Assembly (NCBI GenBank): GCA_009733775.1
Contig: WOGZ01000033.1
Location: forward strand, 1-64,000
Origin: Alectoria sarmentosa
Taxonomy: Eukaryota; Ascomycota; Lecanoromycetes; Lecanorales; Parmeliaceae
Reading direction: 5' to 3'
DNA: 64,000 nucleotides
The position numbers were made by a program, and so were the translations under genes. Under the pieces are notes generated by a model. It ran no database searches. It saw nothing but the letters and a program-made list of their open reading frames with translations, and had not been told where the DNA came from. How positions within the stretch are numbered: the stretch's first letter is position 1; every line of letters begins with the position of its first letter. Below are positions 12,015 to 23,238 of this stretch, piece by piece.

Positions 12015-13826
12015 CTAAAAAAAGTCAAAATCACCCCAGTCTCCTCCTCCATCTCCTCCATCTCCTCCATCTCCTCCACCTCCACCTCCACCTCCACCTC
12101 CACCTCCACCTCCACTGCCACCGCCGCGGCCGCCCCAAGGGTCATCGTTGGTGCCCCAAACATCCTCATCTCGCCCAACTTGGCCAGGTTGCTGCTGTTG
12201 ACCCTGGCCATACCCCGGTTGATTGCCATCCTGTTGACCAGCTTGCCGAGGAGCATCATCCCCACCCCTACCCATGCCTCTCTGCATGGCTTCATATCCA
12301 GCCATTGTGCCAGCACCTGTTACAGCGCCTTCGGTCCAGTTACCAGAATCTCCTTTGGCGATACTACCTGCACTACCACCGCTTCCTTCCATTGCACCTG
12401 CACCTGCTTCTGCTTCGGCACCTTCTGCAGCAGCTCCTCCACCACCCATGCCTGGGAACCAGAGAGGCATAATGCCCATACCTCCGGATCCGCTTTTCCG
12501 GCTGAAATAGTCAAAGTCGATACTAACAGCTGTTGCAAGCATGACAGCCCGCTGGTCGAGTGTCATTCCAGAGTCGTTTGGATTTTGGAACCCTACCGAC
12601 TGCTGGCCAGTTTGAGAAATCAGATGCGTCGGTTCCTGTGCTAAGCCTACAGAGTCCATTCGTAAAGCGTAGACTCCCGTATCGGTAAAGATTTCACGGC
12701 CAAAGCCGGCAAAGTTGCGGTTAACGGAGCCGATGAGTCTGCCTTCATTTGAGAGGAGAGAAAAATCCCAAGAGAGGAATCGCTCATTGACGTACGCGAA
12801 TTGATTGACTTGGGCTTCGTTGTTGTACGGGGTCAAGTCCAATTGCTGTGAGTTTGAGAGTGGCTGATTTGCCGGTGAGTACTGAGGAGCACCAGATGTG
12901 GCAGCAGAGTCTTGGGATTGGCGGTGCACGAACAAGTTGTACTTTCGCCGCAGGGGCGCCCACTGCTGCTGCGCTTCTCCTATGACACGCATGTCCCCTA
13001 AAGCCAGCCGCGAGATCTGGGCTGTGTCGGGGTTGACCTCTGTAGTGAGAGAGCCCGGGTCGACTTTTGCTACCGTCGTTGAGGATGACGGAGAGCTATT
13101 CGTCTCTTCTACAGGATCGTAGATGCCAATTCGACTCGATATCCACGAAAACGGCCTGTGGAACTAGCACTCCCTTAGTTGCCACGTTCTCTCTCTTTGC
13201 TCACGTTGACATACCCTCAAAACTTCCTTCCCTTGCCGGTCAAACACGTGCGTTGTGAAGCTCCGATGCGTACTGAACATCTGCCTAGCCATCATGTTTC
13301 CCATACCCAGCTCTCTCTCCGCCATGTAGCCAATATGGCCTCCCTTTGGATCCAAAATGACATATTTATTTGCCTGCTCAAATCCAAGCATTACATTCAT
13401 AAGCTCCAGCTGCCTTGTCACCACTATGGCGGAATTCGAGAGAATACTCGTAGCTGGATGCCTCTCGTTGAGCACGCCATCTGGGTCTTCGGGTATGTGA
13501 ACTGGAGAGAGGAGATTGTTTGTATCGGAATTCTGATCTCGTAATGCACTCGATACAGCGTCAAGGGATGATTGCTGTAATTGCTGACTTTCCGGTGAGC
13601 TCTCTTGGGGTTGAAGATTGTTCTCATGTGACTGGCTGGGCACCCTCTGGGGGAGCCTTGAGCTCTGGGGCCGCTTTGATATTGGCTTGGGCGGTGGCGG
13701 GCGTCGAACAGAGCCTCGTGGGCCGGGTGGTAACGCTCGGTACCGGGGCTTTGATGTCGCGAATCCTGCTCGTAGAAATGAGCCAGAGGGACGTAGCGCC
13801 CGTGGCTGTATATTACAGGGTAGCAT
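12015..13826 (-). CDS. AIM25: Mitochondrial scramblase-family protein (AIM25-like)
   Basis: Two exons (13,826-13,215 and 13,163-12,015) flank a 51-nt intron with a GTATGT donor and GCTAG acceptor, giving 586 residues. Residues 1-45 are rich in Arg, Ser, Ala and Pro with few acids, as in a mitochondrial presequence. The scramblase fold follows: IVVTRQLELMNVMLGFEQANKY at about 135, then FTTHVFDRQGKEVLRFHRPF across the splice, WISSRIGIYDP, WAPLRRKYNLF and NFAGFGREIFTDTGVYALRMD. Near residue 408 comes TLDQRAVMLATAVSIDFDYFSR. The last 150 residues are low complexity, rich in Gly, Ala, Gln and Asp, ending in a poly-Gly tract. The family is related to phospholipid scramblases; the yeast relative is Aim25. 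Activity in fungi is poorly defined. The Gly tail is encoded by a DNA microsatellite. Confidence 0.9.
12041..12117. repeat. Hexanucleotide/trinucleotide microsatellite (CTCCAC)n with (CTCCAT)n
   Basis: Tandem CTCCAT units pass into CTCCAC units on the plus strand. Read on the minus strand they encode the Gly and Gly-Asp run at the AIM25-like C-terminus. The period is a multiple of three, so length changes stay in frame. Confidence 0.9.
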
Positions 13827-15187
13827 TGTACTTGTCAGTGGGAATTGGAGGAGCGAGGGGAGGACGTGAAATGGATATTAGTGTGAAGGCTTGGCACCTA
13901 TTAGACAACAGCAATATAACCCACACACTCAGAACCTAGCGCCTTCAGCAAGTGACCTAGGTGAGCTTTACCCTAGGATAATAGTTTACCTTAATATACT
14001 TTCTTATCCTACAGTACTTTCTTTTTCTGCGGTAGTCTTCTACCCTGCGATGCTCTTATCCTGCAGCAACCATGTACTATGCTTGGGATGCTACTTTACC
14101 ACCAACAAAACGAACAGTAAGTACGTTATTCTTTGTCGTCTTCAACCATCATGATAGCCCTGGCCCTAGCGACCGGCTTCAGTCTGAATCTCTATATTTG
14201 CGTTGCCAAGAATCTGTTCTTGGAGCAGAAGAGCATTACTCTTGGATACTCCCTCCCCATTAGTGTGATCACACCTCCATATGCGACTCTTCTTGTAATC
14301 TGGTCCACGTCTCTATGCTCACCTCACCTCTCCTAAGGATCGAGGCGGTGTAAGTCTGCACACTGATAAGGGTAACAAGAATCTGCTCTCATGATCTGAC
14401 CATGAAGTGGCGTGTGGATATACATGACGATGTGTTGAGGTTCGTGCCATGGAGCCTCATTGGTTCCCTGGGGCAAGGAGATTACAACGATCGAACGCAA
14501 CCCCGAAGTCTCTTTAAGTGGCATTGCAAGGCTGTGAAAATCAAGAGCCAGTGTTGGTGAATAAATGGCAAGAGTAAATTGACGGTGCTCAATCGACCCC
14601 ACCGAGGGAGCTGCGGCCTCGGGCGATGCCAAATGTCTTCTCCGCCAGAGCCACCATCATGATCCACTACCAAGACTTCGCAACGCCCAGCAACGATTTC
14701 TTAATATATTGATATGCTTCAATAGCTTCATATCTTCACGCCTCTCTTTTAATGGTATTTTCGTAGCTGCATGTGAGAAGAAATTCAGTATATTGATTCG
14801 AGATGGAATCGTAACAAATGGAATGCGGGCTAGATGGTGCCTCACTGCTCTGTCCTCTGGCCAATCAGAGCTGGTCCCCTTGGTATTACCTCCACTGTAG
14901 CACCTTACACATGAGATTTACAGTGCAGCAACAGCCCAATTTCAGGTCTCGCTGCAGGAAACCCCAACGTCATTGCGACTGTATCACCAATCCTACACGA
15001 GGCTGGTTGGTCGTCAGGTTCCCGGAAGACGGCTGAGCGCCGACTGTAAGAGACTTCCAGCCAGTGCGTATAACGGACTGACTCCCAGGCCACTTAGCTT
15101 CCTTATTCCGTTATCGTAGTTATTTTGATTGGCATGTACGAGTGTGTGTATATAAGATGCTGTACTTGAATCTAAACTGCGAAAATC
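13827..15187. other. Intergenic region, about 1.4 kb
   Basis: This is the upstream flank of the AIM25-like gene and the 3' flank of the next membrane-protein gene. Small ORFs at 14,072-14,336 (+) and 14,333-14,673 (-) show no domain and no splice logic. Around 13,965-14,060 there are repeated short words (CCTAGG, ATCCTACAG, ATCCTGCAG). No gene is supported. Confidence 0.45.
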
Positions 15188-16130
15188 TCAGAACGAAGCC
15201 TCCGTCTCGAGCTCACTAGAATCGTGCTCGAGATCCACATAGTGATAAATCCAGAATGAGCAAAACACAAAGATGCCACCGGCTGTTGCTGTCGTCGCCA
15301 AGTAAATCACCGCCACCTCCAGACGTATCAGCAAGCCATATTGAGCGAGCAGAATTGGTACAGGGAGAACATCACTTACATTGGAGCCTGTATTCCAACT
15401 ATCCCCCCTGATGAGTGGTGTGCACACAAAGATAGTCAACCCGGCCAAAAAGAAGAGGACTGAGTATGACAAGAACATTATCGGACACTGCCAAATAAAT
15501 ATCATCTTCCAACGGGGTTTCCATTCTCCAACCCTATCTCTGTCTTCTAAACATTCTGCATTTAAACCTGCATTCAACCCTTGCGGTGATACCTCTGACA
15601 GCATCAAGGGGAGATAGCGGCGCACATGTGCTTTGTTGTTAAAGGTATCGTTGGCTCGAGTCGAAGGTTTTCCAAGTAATTGGAGAACTGCGACCTGTTG
15701 CGCTGACTGGATTAACCCGAGAATTGAGAGAACGAGGCTGGAGTACCAGAGAGCGGATGTCAGCCAGTAGGCGTCGAGAACAGCATTCCAAGAGAAGGAA
15801 CCGATCACGGCAGCAGCTAAAATAGCACACTGTAAAAGGTTTCCGGTCAATCGAAGAAAGGTATTCGAGATCTAATAGCGTCGAACGCGCTGTTGGAAAG
15901 ACTGGACTTACAGCAATAGAGATGAATTGCAATTCTGCAAGCTTGCGTGTCCGCCAGCGATCTAGATGATACAGTAGTTTTTTGTATTGTTCAGGCTGAG
16001 AGCTGTAGAACGCTATGAGGCGAATGGGTTGTAGCGTATTGAAATGGAATATGCGGTAGTAGGGGAAGGTTCCAAGAGTGACAATGACTTTGAGGACTAT
16101 GAAGAGGAGATACCGCGGCTGGAGACACAT
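15188..16130 (-). CDS. Fungal multipass membrane protein, 5' half probably disrupted
   Basis: Two exons (16,130-15,912 and 15,829-15,188) join cleanly in phase 0 over an 82-nt intron with a GTAAGT donor and TTTTACAG acceptor, giving about 286 residues. The blocks YLLFIVLKVIVTLGTFPYY, SFSWNAVLDAYWLTSALWY, GEWKPRWKMIFIWQCPIMF and FWIYHYVDLEHD hold at least five hydrophobic helices. They match, as far as I recall, a widespread uncharacterised Pezizomycotina family. Upstream, residues that look like the same protein continue in other frames: MLISHKPDTIMSSRLKAWT from 16,388, and an IYEFGMTHHQREGIRMTN segment ending near 16,127. They are out of frame with the main body, and the 16,307-16,247 intron does not keep frame either. 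This is either a real frameshifted gene or an error in the sequence. Confidence 0.6.
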
Positions 16131-16388
16131 TGGTCATTCTAATGCCCTCCCGTTGATGGTGGGTCATTCCAAACTCATAAATGTGATTGGAAAGAATAAT
16201 GAAACCTGATAGAAAAGGCAAGAGAATATTGTCTTGGACAATGCAGCTGGGAGGAATTCACGTCGCGCTTTCTGGGACCTGAAATCCAATAAACCGTGAA
16301 TACCCACCTTGAGGCGTCCTCGTATCCAATGTGTCCATGCTTTAAGTCTGCTTGACATAATGGTGTCGGGCTTGTGAGATATCAGCAT
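16131..16388 (-). pseudogene. Likely 5' part of the preceding gene, out of frame
   Basis: The 27 codons from 16,388 (ending in WIRGRLK) stop at a GTGGGT donor at 16,307. After a CCCAG acceptor at 16,247, a frame encoding QDNILLPFLSGF and HIYEFGMTHHQREG follows. The two pieces are not in the same phase, and the second meets the downstream exon with a net +1/-2 shift near 16,126. The content suggests one ancestral gene; the frames say it is broken or mis-sequenced. Confidence 0.45.
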
Positions 16389-17010
16389 CTTCGGGGTACG
16401 AGTTCAGACATTTCACAGCGGAGGAGTATCTGGGCAAAACGACTGAAAAGCATGACTCACCATGTTACCTGCCTGGCGACTCCAATCTTTTCAGTCGGCA
16501 GTAGACCTTAGTGATTACTGTGGCAAGGCTGCGTAGCCGTCTTTGCCTCCAAATAAGCATGCCTTGAGAATTTACGTAGAGATTGTATAGGTGATATACT
16601 AACATATATCCTAGGGGCTAGGGCTCTTGATGGCTAAGGTAGGGCATGGCTGCTAGGGTGGTAGGCTGCGTCTGGTTGCCTCCTTGTTCGCTGTACTACT
16701 GTATTGTCTCGGCCATCTGCGTGGGGGCATTCTGTGTCGAACGGCTAGCGTATAAGCCAAGAAGGTTAGCGGCAAAAGGGGGTAAATTGTGCGAATTAGT
16801 AAGGTAAGGTACTTTATGTAGCACAGGTGACAGGTGAGCAAACAGACTCTATGTCCGGCTTGGCCGGCCCTCATTTGTTCATTATTCACCGATCGGACAG
16901 CCAAAAACGCTGTCTATGTGCATGAACCGTGAACCTCTGGTCCGGGTGCCCTCAAGAGTAAGATGCACGATGCTGGTTGCTGATTCGATGCATGCATTTG
17001 CATTTGCATG
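16389..17010. other. Gene-free flank of the A+T-rich block
   Basis: Normal base composition. ORFs at 16,653-16,904 and 16,882-17,115 (-) show no domain. GCATTTGCATTTGCATG-type octamer-like words precede the TG run at 17,011. Nothing else is supported. Confidence 0.4.
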
Positions 17011-17063
17011 TGTGTGTGTGTGTGTGTAATTCCTACGTCGGAGGGGCGTCCCCATAGCCTTAT
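17011..17063 (+). repeat. Left arm of an inverted repeat bounding the A+T-rich block
   Basis: A (TG)n run is followed by ATTCCTACGTCGGAGGGGCG and then TCCCCATAGCCTTAT. The same sequence occurs inverted at 44,592-44,645 with only two differences, both transitions (A/G and G/A). Beyond CCTTAT the two sides diverge at once. The extreme A+T block begins about 20 bases further in. Confidence 0.9.
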
Positions 17064-17084
17064 CCGATAAACGCCGAGATGTAA

Positions 17085-20000
17085 CAAATCCATTTTTTTT
17101 CATTATTATCAACACTATTAGTTCATCACCACATTATGATCTATTATAAAGATCATATATTTATTTCGTAGATTTCATAATATCCCCTCTATCATGAAAT
17201 CGCTTTACACAATCTCCTTTGCGATATAAAAAGATATCGCATATATGATATCTCTTTTTACTTCTTAGCGAACCACCTTTATTATCATTTATTTCTTTAT
17301 CAAAATCTTTCTTTTAAATGTTTATACGATATATAACACACGTGCGATTATTTTTTATATTTTATCAATCATGATTATCTCGTAATAATTTAAATAATGT
17401 AATAATAAAAATGAAAAATGAATATTTGCGAGCGTTTTTTAAATCTTTTTTCAACAATTTCACAATTATATTCTTTAAAAACCTTTAATGCTCCTGAATT
17501 ATTTTCATTGATTCATATAATTTAAAAACATTCACGAGATTCTCATTTAAATATTAATGAAATAAAGATATTCAATTTCGATTATAGATTCGTTGATTAA
17601 TATATGCAATTATCAAAGCATTAAAACGATTAATCTCTTTTATATACTTATTATAATAATAAAAAAACTTGAAAATTTTTATTTTCTTTTTTGATATATC
17701 GTGTTCATTTTTTTTGAAAGTAGATAAAATAATATAAGCGTTTATATTAATTTTATTAAGACGTTTTCTTTTTTTAAAAATGAAATTATTAATCTTTCGA
17801 ACATTATATGCAATAATAAGTGTTAAAACAAGATTATTATCTTATTAAATTATTATAAAAACGTCATTTTATATTATTGCTATAAGAACTTCATACGAAA
17901 TATTTTTAAAAAACTATTATTTCATCTTTACGAGCAGATTTGAAAAATCTTTTCGATTTAATTTTATGATTTCACACATCGTAATTTCTTTAATTTTCAA
18001 AACCACAATCAATTTTAAATTATTAAAATAATTATTTATGAAAAGAATAATGTTAGAAAATAATGTGTTAATAATTAATTTGATTATTATAATTAATGTG
18101 TTTTTTAATCTTTTAACTTTTAATTTATTTTTTAAATTTTATATAAAAGAATATCACGAATAATTATAAAGATAATCTTTATTATCGATTATAAAGATTT
18201 TATATTCTTTCGAAATTAATTTATTAAACATTATAATGAAATAATGAATTCGTTTTATCTTTTTAATTATACACTTATTAATTATTATATAAAAATTGAA
18301 AGTTCGCAGAATCCTTTAATTTTTACGAATCTCGTTCGCAAATAATTAAAATTTTTTATATTATATAAATTGTTTTCATCTTTTTTTCTCAATAATCATA
18401 ATTTTTTTTTCGTTGAAATTTAAACAATAAATAAACTTTTTAAAAAGAATATATCGATTTCGAATTATTTTTTTAATAAAAATAAAAGTCATCGAAACAA
18501 TATTATTAATTCTTCAATAATTATGAATAATAAAAAAATGAAAAACACTTATATAAATCGTGATAACGATAAAAACTTTAAGTTTCGATACATCGATAAA
18601 AATTCAAATAGATTTCAAAGTATTTTGAGTAATCGTATATAAATTCGTATTGTTATAAAGCATATTTCACACAATAATAATTTATATAAAACTAAAAATG
18701 AAATATGAAGTAAAAAATATGTTTTTAGAAAAATAATTAACGGTCGAGCGATGTTTTATTTTCATTAATTGATATTATGAAAATAGTGAGATGCGAGAAA
18801 ATAAAATATCGAAATTTTCAAAATGTGTGTCTCTTTTTTTGTCTTTGATAACTTGTTTTTACTTTTTTAAGGCTTATTTTAATTCGTATTTATCAGACTT
18901 AAATAAGATAATAATTTGAGATATATTTAATTATAATATAATTGAATAATAAATAAAATGAAAAAAGTCGCGTGTTAAAGATTCGTGGTTTTTCGAAAAA
19001 AATTTATTATATTAATCTCGACGTTTATCGAATAAATTATAATAAGATCGTTTTTCTTTATTCGATCTCTTCGATTATATTTAATTAAATATATATATAT
19101 TATTAAAGCGCTTTTAAGCATAAATAAAACAAAATAAATAAATAATAAATCGAATAAATATAATTCAATCTTTATGATTTTATTAAATCGTTTTTATAAC
19201 TCTTCGCTTTTCTATTAATTGCAATTTAATAAGTTAATTATTTTTTTATATAATCGCTTAAAGAAGACATCGTCTCGTATTTTATTTTCTAAAGTGATTA
19301 TCAATTCGATTTTATTTTTAAATCAAAATTCGTTTTAAACATTTGATTGATTCGATAACGATTCGTAGAATTGTGTAAATGTTAATTCGAAAAATAATTA
19401 TTTTATCACATCGTCTTTTCGATGTTAATAATCGTTAACGTAATATTTATTATATTTTTAATTTTCATATTCGACGACTTTAATAATTTATTGCCGAAAT
19501 TAATGTTTTTCATAACTCAATTTAAGGTTTCTGAAAATTTGATTCTTTTATATATTTTCATTTTCGTTTCATTTTACGATTCGAATTAAAATTAATATAT
19601 TATATCGTTATATTCGTATTTTATAATCAAAATTAATTATTTCATTTATCGTCTTTTAATTATAATCATTTATGAAATTAATTTAAATAAAAGATTTATA
19701 TAATTGTGTGAAGCTCAATTAATGAAATCTTCGAATTGATTTTTATCGTGAAAAATTCGATTTTAAAAAAAGTCATCGTGCATAAAAACGTATTAATTGT
19801 TATAATTTTTGTTTTTTACGAATGCGATGATTATAAATTTCATTTAATTCGATTTTCCGATATTGAATTTCTTAAAGCGCTTTATTATTAATATGAAATA
19901 ATTATAATTTTATATAAAAAATAGCGCGTTTCAAAGATTCTTTATCGTATTATTATGTTCATTTTCGAAATATTTATTAAAATAGTTAATTATTCTCAAA

Positions 20001-21168
20001 TGTATTTTTATCTTCGTTTTCGTTTAATAATTTTAAAGATAATAAATCATCGTTTTTAATATAATTGCGATGATAAGTTTTTCGAAATTAAATATTTTAT
20101 ATAATGATTCGGGCGTTAAAGTTAATATTAATAATTAAAATATATATAATGTTAATAATTAAAATATATATTTCGTGATATGTACATTCGATGAAATGTT
20201 TTAATCTCGCGTCTCATTTATTTAATAATTTTCGATTTTTCAATTAATCGAATATTTTATTAATGTGATAATTATTTAAATTTAAATTATCGAATTATTC
20301 ACGGGTAAATTGATTTTAAGTCTTTTATTCGAAAGTATTAAAATTATATATATGATTTATAATAATCGACTTTTTGATAAATTTTAAAAAAAATTTGATT
20401 TATAATGTTAATTTCAATTTAAGCTCTTTTCTTTCGAGATTTTCTTAAAAATTCGTTTTTCGTTAATTCTTTTAAAGACGAAACATTTTTCAAATCGCGA
20501 TTATTAAGTTAAAATTAATCGAAAATCTCAATTCGTCGATAATAATGCGATATGAAATGTATTTTTAATAATATTTATTTAAAACTTTCGGAAATTGAGA
20601 TATCGCTGAAAGGTATAACGAACGATTAATTATTATTATATATTAATATTTATTAAAACATTAATCGAATAATTTAGCGAGATTGAAATATAACGAATTG
20701 AAAAAAAAAACGCGAAATAACGATAATTTATTAATAATATTAATAATAATTTATAAGCAAATGAATTAAATATTCTTTATTTGAAAATATCGAAAAAACA
20801 AAAAACAAATAACGTCGAAAAATTAAGTTTTAATTTATAATTTTATAAATATATGCTATTATTTATTATATTATTTAATATATAAACTATAAATTATTTT
20901 AATATAAAGTTACTTTATGCGATACTTTATAAATAAGTTTAAATTTTAATTTTATTAAAAACTTTCAGCGTTCGTATTTTTATCATAAATATTATTATCT
21001 TTTTTATTATTTTCGATATAAAAAAAATCTTTTTAATATCGATAAATTAATTATTTCAAATAATTCATTTATTTTTTATAAATAAAAAATATGTTTTGAA
21101 AATATAATTTCGAATTTAATCGTTTTTTTTTATAAAAACATTTAAACGTATTTATCGCTCGATATATA
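17085..21168. other. RIP-degraded A+T-rich DNA, element not identified
   Basis: Very high A+T with long T runs on the plus strand. Most remaining C and G are in CpG (TCG, ACG, CGA), as expected where CpA has been converted to TpA by RIP. No ORF over 60 codons and no recognisable domain was found. A minus-strand reading around 19.0-19.5 kb faintly resembles a retroelement gag region, but not enough to call. It is probably an older transposon. Confidence 0.6.
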
Positions 21169-21173
21169 TAAAA

Positions 21174-21348
21174 TGTTACGAGCGTACTCTATTTAACTCT
21201 ATTATTTATTTAGCTTTATCGAGTCTATTAACTCTAGCGTGCTTTAGAAATTTATATATAAGTTTTTCTTTCTTATATATAATTTTTTAAACTTATTATC
21301 CTCGTTATATATACTTATATAATTTTAAACTTTATATTAATTTTAATA
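21174..21348. repeat. LTR copy 1
   Basis: A 175-bp repeat starting TGTTACGAGCGTACTC. It shares the block GCTTTAGAAATTTATATATA and the ending TTTATATTAATTTTAAT with copy 2. It retains more CpG-linked C and G than copy 2 in its first half. Confidence 0.8.
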
Positions 21349-23136
21349 TTATAATAAGTCTTCTTCGTACATTATTCGACGAAGATAATTAACGAGTTTT
21401 TCACTTTTTGCTCGAGATAAGCGATCGAATCTGATAAAGAATACGCTAAGTTTTTTTATTATATAAACATCTCACATTTAAAAGAAACCTTCATCGCAAT
21501 TTATATCGTTCGAAAAAGTATATATCACATTATTCAAACTTTCAACAACGGTCTGATTTATCAAAAAACGAAATTTATATTACATTTCAAAAAAATCTTT
21601 CTCCGCTCCGCGCTATCAAGTTTTTTCACAAAAAATCGATAATAATATAACAAAAACTCGTTACAAATATAACGAAACTAAAAAAACATTATTTAAATAA
21701 CACATATTATTTATAACGATTCGATCGATTTTAAAACGAGTCTGCTATCGCCTTCGCAAAAAAACACATTTTCAATATTTAAATCGTGAAATCTTTATCG
21801 AAATCTCAATATCACAATCGTTACGCATATTATATTAACATTTATCTTCGCCGCAAAGAGCATAACGTTTCGCAAATTCGATTTAATAATATTTATTCAC
21901 GTTGAAAACTTGACACTTTATTTGAAAACATCGATATTTTTATATAATACATTATAACTTTTCTTATATTAACATTAAAATACGTCTCTTTATAACGGCG
22001 ACTTATATATAATAAACAACTTTATCTTATATACGAAGATTTATATACTCGCTATTCGCCTTTTAATTCGTCACGATTACGCATATCATATATATAACGT
22101 TTTCTTTTTATTGAAAATCTTTATCGACAATTTTAATAATAAAAAAATTAATCGAAGAATCAAGAATTATAAGATCAAAAATTATATAATAATCTTATAT
22201 CTTTTCTTTTATCTTTGTTACGAGATCTCGAAACGTTAAAAATATATTAATCTTTTAAAATATATAAACTTAAAGCATATAAACTATCTTTATCACCTTT
22301 ATTACGATTTAAATAATTAATAAAATCGATATTCAATTTTAAATTATCAAATTTATTTATTTTTAATAATATTAATAAATCTCGATACGAGAATTGAAAA
22401 TTACGAATTTAAAATAAACTTCGTTTTAACAAAAATTATTATTTTATCGACGCATTTTAAATTACTTATATTATATCGCGATTTAATAAAAAGACAAGTA
22501 AACACACAATATTTAAACGTCGAGATTTTATTATAAATTTTTATATTATTATTTAAAACGTTTTAAATTAACTTAGCGATTTTTATAAAACATTATTACA
22601 TTTTTTATAAAAGATAAACGTTTATATTTATAAAAGATTTAAATAAAAAGCGGAGTAGTCATTTTTTGAGTTTTACACAAATTTATAAAATATGTTATAA
22701 AAGATTAATCGAAACGTTAATTAATAAAATGTTTAAAAGGTAATATTATTAAATAATTACGAAAAACATATATAATAATGAGCATTAAACGAGATTAAAC
22801 ATTTATATAATATAAAAATTATTTGACACGCGTGAATTTTTATTAACGACTCAATTTAAAGAAAAAAATTATCAAAAAAACGACTGTATTCGCTAAACAA
22901 TACGTTAAAACAAAATTTAAGATTATATATAAAAATCGTGACAAATACGTTATCATTTCTCGCTCTGATTTAAAAAAATATTAACGTTGAAAAGATCTTG
23001 AATTGCTTCGCAGTCAAGAGCAGAGTTACATATCAATTAAATTTATTAATACTTAATTCAGTTGAAAGACCTAATATCGTCAAAATAGCATATAATTTGA
23101 TTGCGAAGTTAATTCAAATTCGTGATCTTCAACGAT
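21349..23136. other. Interior of the LTR element, left part
   Basis: A-rich on the plus strand, with somewhat more C than the surroundings (for example CTCCGCTCCGCGC near 21,601). Plus-strand reading gives long, nearly open stretches with scattered RIP-type stops (TAA, TAG) between 21,400 and 22,000, suggesting decayed coding sequence. I could not identify a protein family. The only ORF over 60 codons is at 22,998-23,180. Confidence 0.4.
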
Positions 23137-23238
23137 TACTTCTTTTTGCAAAATTCTTGACGAAAGCGCAAAACTTGTAACCGCCCCCGCAATTTTTTGT
23201 TTAAACGATCGTTAAATGCACGCAGAAGATAAAATCGT
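23137..23238 (-). repeat. About 100-bp inverted repeat, left copy
   Basis: Read on the minus strand it carries TTATCTTCTGCGTGCATTTA, an AAAAAATTGCG block and AAGTTTTGCGCTTTCGT. The same sequence is on the plus strand at 27,480-27,580. Differences are C/T and G/A only. This copy is the less mutated one (CCGCCCCCGC retained). Confidence 0.85.

Noticed and set aside
11982..12644. Plus-strand Ser/Thr/Cys-rich ORFs opposite the AIM25-like gene
   Set aside because: Antisense to a gene with clear domains; the repeats arise from the microsatellite.
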